DNA of 24,836 nt from positions 1-24,836 of the forward strand of contig JBCCQN010000122.1 of the NCBI GenBank assembly GCA_039024315.1. Direction: 5' to 3'. Under the pieces are notes generated by a model. That model was not told the DNA's origin and did not search any database. It saw only the letters and a program-made list of their open reading frames with translations. Positions within the stretch are counted from its first letter, which is position 1, and each line of letters starts with the position of its first letter. Shown here one piece after another: positions 22,142 through 24,836 of this stretch. The position numbers were made by a program, and so were the translations under genes. Source of the stretch: JBCAWW01 sp039024315. GTDB lineage: Bacteria; Bacteroidota; Bacteroidia; J057.

Positions 22142-22162
22142 ATCCAAAAAGAAAAAGAGATC

Positions 22163-22504
22163 ATGGCCAAGGATAAAAAACATGCAAAAGTACACGTGAA
22201 GCGCGATGATAGCGTCCGTGTACTCTCCGGAAAAGACCGAGGAAAAGAAGGACGTGTGCTAGTCGTTTTTCCTAGCGATCAGCGTGCAATTGTCGAAGGT
22301 GTTAACCTTGTTAGCAAGCATGTACGCCCTTCACAAGACAACCCTAATGGAGGAATCATTGAGCAAGAAGCTCCGATTCACATCTCCAAGTTGATGTTAA
22401 TAGACCCTAGTACTAAGCAACCCACTCGTATCGGACGTCAGCGTAATGAAGACGGAAAAGGATGGGTGAGAGTTAGTAAGAAGAGTGGAACGATTATCAA
22501 ATAA
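22163..22504 (+). CDS. rplX: 50S ribosomal protein L24
   Basis: 113 residues, close to the family norm. L24 starts 50S assembly and carries a KOW motif, seen here as VRVLSGKDRGKEGRVLVVFP. Further marks are VEGVNLVSKHVRPSQDNPNG and EAPIHISKLMLIDP. The first residues are Lys/His-rich (AKDKKHAKVHVK). It lies between rplN and rplE with short spacers (21 and 8 bp). Confidence 0.98.
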   Translation: MAKDKKHAKVHVKRDDSVRVLSGKDRGKEGRVLVVFPSDQRAIVEGVNLVSKHVRPSQDNPNGGIIEQEAPIHISKLMLIDPSTKQPTRIGRQRNEDGKGWVRVSKKSGTIIK

Positions 22505-22512
22505 GACCAATC

Positions 22513-23082
22513 ATGGCCTACGTACCAAGATTATATACTAAATACAGAGAAGAGATAATCCCTGCTATCAACAAGCAGTTTCAATACTCTTCTATCATGC
22601 AGGTACCTGTATTGGAGAAAATCGTGATGAACCGCGGTGTCGGAGACGCTGTAGGTGATAAGAAACTCATCGACGCTACCGTACAGGAATTTGAACTCAT
22701 TACCGGACAAAAGCCAGTTGTAACGATTGCTCGCAAGAGTATTTCTAACTTTAAGCTTCGCGACGGTATGCCAATCGGCTGCAAGGTTACATTGCGTAAA
22801 TCTAGAATGTATGAATTTCTAGATCGCTTTATTAACGTTGCTATGCCTCGTGTCCGCGACTTTAGAGGAATTCCTCTCAAAGGATTCGATGGACGCGGAA
22901 ACTTCACCATGGGTATCAAGGAACAAATCATTTTTCCTGAGATCAATGTGGATAAGATTAATCGTATCTCTGGTATGGACGTGACATTTGTTACCTCTGC
23001 AAAGACCGACGAAGAAGCGCTCGCGCTTCTAAAAGCCTTTGGGATGCCGTTCCAAAAACCAAAGGAGGTGCAACAAGCATAA
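22513..23082 (+). CDS. rplE: 50S ribosomal protein L5
   Basis: 189 residues, slightly longer than the E. coli protein (179). L5 binds 5S rRNA and forms a bridge to the 30S head. Conserved blocks are YSSIMQVPVLEKIVMNRGVG, TGQKPVVTIARKSISNFKLR, FINVAMPRVRDFRGIP and GNFTMGIKEQIIFPEI, with VTFVTSAKTDEEALALLKAF near the end. The extra length is a short tail (PKEVQQA) whose DNA includes AGGAGGTG, a Shine-Dalgarno-like word before rpsN. Confidence 0.98.
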   Translation: MAYVPRLYTKYREEIIPAINKQFQYSSIMQVPVLEKIVMNRGVGDAVGDKKLIDATVQEFELITGQKPVVTIARKSISNFKLRDGMPIGCKVTLRKSRMYEFLDRFINVAMPRVRDFRGIPLKGFDGRGNFTMGIKEQIIFPEINVDKINRISGMDVTFVTSAKTDEEALALLKAFGMPFQKPKEVQQA

Positions 23083-23086
23083 AATT

Positions 23087-23356
23087 ATGGCTAGAAAATC
23101 GATCATAGCAAGACAAGCTAAACGCGAAAAGCTCGTGGCTCGCTACGCTGCAAAGCGTCAGCAGCTCAAGGATGAAGGCGATTATCAGGGCCTAGCCTTG
23201 TTGCCGCGCAACTCTTCTCCGGTAAGACTAAAAAACCGTTGTAAATTGACAGGTCGTGGTCGCGGATATCTGAGAAGATTTGGTATTTCAAGAATTAAGT
23301 TCAGAGAACTCGCCCTTCAGGGAAAAATCCCAGGCGTAAAGAAAGCAAGCTGGTAA
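23087..23356 (+). CDS. rpsN: 30S ribosomal protein S14, zinc-free type
   Basis: 89 residues from the ATG at 23087; the upstream frame lies in rplE. The length and the replacement of CxxC pairs by PRNSSPVRLKNRCKLTGRGR show the zinc-independent (C-minus) form; only one cysteine remains. The end RRFGISRIKFRELALQGKIP is typical. AGGAGGTG (23063-23070) precedes the start by 16 bases, too far for ordinary Shine-Dalgarno pairing and possibly fortuitous. It lies 4 bp after rplE and 1 bp before rpsH. Confidence 0.98.
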   Translation: MARKSIIARQAKREKLVARYAAKRQQLKDEGDYQGLALLPRNSSPVRLKNRCKLTGRGRGYLRRFGISRIKFRELALQGKIPGVKKASW

Positions 23357-23357
23357 T

Positions 23358-23756
23358 ATGTTTACTGATCCTATAGCAGATTACTTGACTAGAATCCGTA
23401 ACGGCATTCTAGCAGGGCACAAAGTAGTAGAAATTCCTGCGTCAAATCTCAAGAAAGAGATCACGAAGGTACTTCACGATCAGGGCTACATCCGCAAATA
23501 CAAATTTGTTGATGATGCTGTACAAGGGAGCATAAAGATTGCCCTCAAATATGATAAGGTAAGTCGCAAGCCGGCTATCACCAAAATCGAGCGTATTAGC
23601 AAACCCGGTTTGCGTAAATATGCCAAGGTTAAAAACATGCCCCGTGTGATGAACGGTCTAGGCATCGCTATCATCTCAACTCCCAAAGGAGTAATGACTG
23701 CGAAAAACGCCAAGAACGAGAATGTAGGGGGAGAAGTATTGTGTTACGTTTATTAA
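23358..23756 (+). CDS. rpsH: 30S ribosomal protein S8
   Basis: 132 residues, normal length. S8 binds the central domain of 16S rRNA and, in E. coli, represses the spc operon. Conserved blocks are DPIADYLTRIRNGILAGHK, ITKIERISKPGLRKYAKV, MPRVMNGLGIAIISTPKGVM and the end GGEVLCYVY. It starts one base after the rpsN stop. No S8-type mRNA target was identified near rplE. Confidence 0.99.
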   Translation: MFTDPIADYLTRIRNGILAGHKVVEIPASNLKKEITKVLHDQGYIRKYKFVDDAVQGSIKIALKYDKVSRKPAITKIERISKPGLRKYAKVKNMPRVMNGLGIAIISTPKGVMTAKNAKNENVGGEVLCYVY

Positions 23757-23765
23757 GCAATAACG

Positions 23766-24320
23766 ATGTCTAGAATAGGGAAACTGCCAATTGCTATTCC
23801 TGCTGGTGTCAGCATGAGCGTGGACAAGTCCAATGTAGTGACTATCAAAGGTCCTAAGGGTGAGCTCCAGCAAAAAGTTGATCCAGACATGAAAGTTGAA
23901 CAGGAAGATGGGCAAATCACCATCTCGCGTCCAACCGAGCAAAAGCGCCACAAGGCTATGCACGGTTTGTATCGCCAACTGCTCAATAACATGGTTATTG
24001 GAGTATCAAGCGGATATGAAAAGAAGATGGAAGTTGTAGGGGTAGGTTATAAAGCTGATGCCAAAGGCCAAGTGCTAGAGCTATCAGTTGGATATTCTCA
24101 CCCGATCTACTTTATCCTTCCCCCCGAAGTGAAGGTCGAAACAGAGACCAAACGGGGTACGCCACCTCTAATCACACTAAATAGCCACGATAAGCAGCTA
24201 TTGGGACATATTGCGGCAAAGATTCGCTCTTATCGTCCACCTGAGCCCTACAAAGGCAAAGGGATTAGATTCCAAGGTGAACAAATACGTAGAAAAGCCG
24301 GTAAAGCTGGCGGTAAATAG
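23766..24320 (+). CDS. rplF: 50S ribosomal protein L6
   Basis: 184 residues, normal length. L6 lies near the factor-binding site. It starts MSRIGKLPIAIPAGV, has NVVTIKGPKGEL, VGVGYKADAKGQVLELSVGY and SHPIYFILPP, and ends with the second-repeat signature SYRPPEPYKGKGIRFQGE and a Lys/Gly-rich tail. It lies 9 bp after rpsH and 39 bp before rplR. Confidence 0.99.
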   Translation: MSRIGKLPIAIPAGVSMSVDKSNVVTIKGPKGELQQKVDPDMKVEQEDGQITISRPTEQKRHKAMHGLYRQLLNNMVIGVSSGYEKKMEVVGVGYKADAKGQVLELSVGYSHPIYFILPPEVKVETETKRGTPPLITLNSHDKQLLGHIAAKIRSYRPPEPYKGKGIRFQGEQIRRKAGKAGGK

Positions 24321-24359
24321 TAGAACCCCTTTTAAAGCATTCAATAAACCAGAACAGAA

Positions 24360-24722
24360 ATGGCAAGAACTGCAAAAAAGACTCTGCGTCGCGCCCAGAT
24401 CCGTAAGCGGCAACGTAGCAAACTCAAGGGGACAGCAGAAAGACCTCGTCTATCAGTTTTTCGTAGCAATAAATCGATTTATGCACAGATTATTGATGAT
24501 GCAGCTGGTCAAACCCTAGCGAGTTGCTCTTCTCGCTTAAAAGATTTAAATTTGCAGCCGCTTTCTAAGACCGAACAGAGTCATGCGGTAGGCAAAAAAT
24601 TGGCTGAATTGGCCAAAGCCAAAGGTATCGAAGCGGTAATTTTTGATCGCGGTGGATATCGTTACCACGGTAGAGTTAAAGCATTAGCCGAAGGTGCTCG
24701 TGAAGGAGGCCTCAACTTTTAA
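24360..24722 (+). CDS. rplR: 50S ribosomal protein L18
   Basis: 120 residues, normal length. L18 binds 5S rRNA with L5 and L25. Family blocks are the basic N-terminus (RRAQIRKRQRSKLKGTAERP), LSVFRSNKSIYAQIIDD, VGKKLAELAKAKGIEAVIFD and RGGYRYHGRVKALAEGAREG. It is followed after 5 bp by rpsE. Confidence 0.99.
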   Translation: MARTAKKTLRRAQIRKRQRSKLKGTAERPRLSVFRSNKSIYAQIIDDAAGQTLASCSSRLKDLNLQPLSKTEQSHAVGKKLAELAKAKGIEAVIFDRGGYRYHGRVKALAEGAREGGLNF

Positions 24723-24727
24723 GACCT

Positions 24728-24836
24728 ATGAAATTACCTAACGAACTCAGAGTAAAGAGTAGCGACGTAGAATTGCAAGAAAAGGTCGTCAAGATCAAGC
24801 GTGTTTCTAAGGTCGTTAAAGGTGGTCGGCGCTTTA
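24728..24836 (+). CDS. rpsE: 30S ribosomal protein S5, N-terminal fragment
   Basis: The ATG at 24728 opens a frame that runs off the window after 36 codons. It starts MKLPNELRVKSSDVELQEKV and ends VSKVVKGGRRF. The last block is the invariant S5 sequence (V.R.TKVVKGGRRF), and the place after rplR is the expected one. S5 acts in mRNA entry and decoding fidelity. The remainder, including the double-stranded-RNA-binding-like domain end, is outside the window. Confidence 0.95.
   Translation, partial: MKLPNELRVKSSDVELQEKVVKIKRVSKVVKGGRRF

Overview
The window reads as a Bacteroidota chromosome, possibly from the Saprospiria, although the class is a guess. Four things point to the phylum. The rpsL promoter matches the phylum-specific TTTG-N20-TAnnTTTG consensus. 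Most genes have no Shine-Dalgarno sequence. Two exported proteins have signal peptides ending in CFA|Q. The str and S10 ribosomal clusters are fused with no tuf gene between fusA and rpsJ. No mobile-element gene, tRNA, rRNA or CRISPR array was seen.

Left part (1-8384), accessory and envelope genes: the C-terminus of a TPR-like protein; a membrane-anchored MORN-repeat protein; two tandem paralogous exported proteins that look like small outer-membrane barrels; and, convergent to these, a translationally coupled MBOAT acyltransferase / SGNH (AlgJ/AlgX-like) pair predicted to O-acylate an extracytoplasmic glycan. A membrane-anchored beta-sandwich protein is divergent from that pair. A 125-bp element of nested inverted repeats follows, then a small NlpC/P60-like protein and a DUF695-RraB protein.

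Middle part (8515-12926), a cyclic-nucleotide signalling cluster: a receptor-type class III cyclase (signal peptide, periplasmic TPRs, one membrane span, cytoplasmic cyclase) is divergent from a cNMP-binding protein fused to a MinD-like domain that has lost its Walker A lysine. Downstream of that protein lies a second, four-span membrane cyclase with non-canonical base-recognition residues. Two potential cNMP sources and one potential cNMP receptor are therefore adjacent. This is the most plausible under-described system in the window. A 413-bp gap follows, which may hold a structured RNA with a GGACGCAAAG junction resembling c-di-GMP-I (GEMM) aptamers; this is weakly supported.

Right part (13283-24836), the ribosomal supercluster, all on the + strand: rpsL, rpsG, fusA, rpsJ, rplC, rplD, rplW, rplB, rpsS, rplV, rpsC, rplP, rpmC, rpsQ, rplN, rplX, rplE, rpsN, rpsH, rplF, rplR and the start of rpsE. 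Points of note are a terminator-like hairpin that contains the fusA stop codon, a TTG start for rpsC, an AT-rich repeat between rplW and rplB that recurs near 7.5 kb, and an extended hairpin between rpsQ and rplN.
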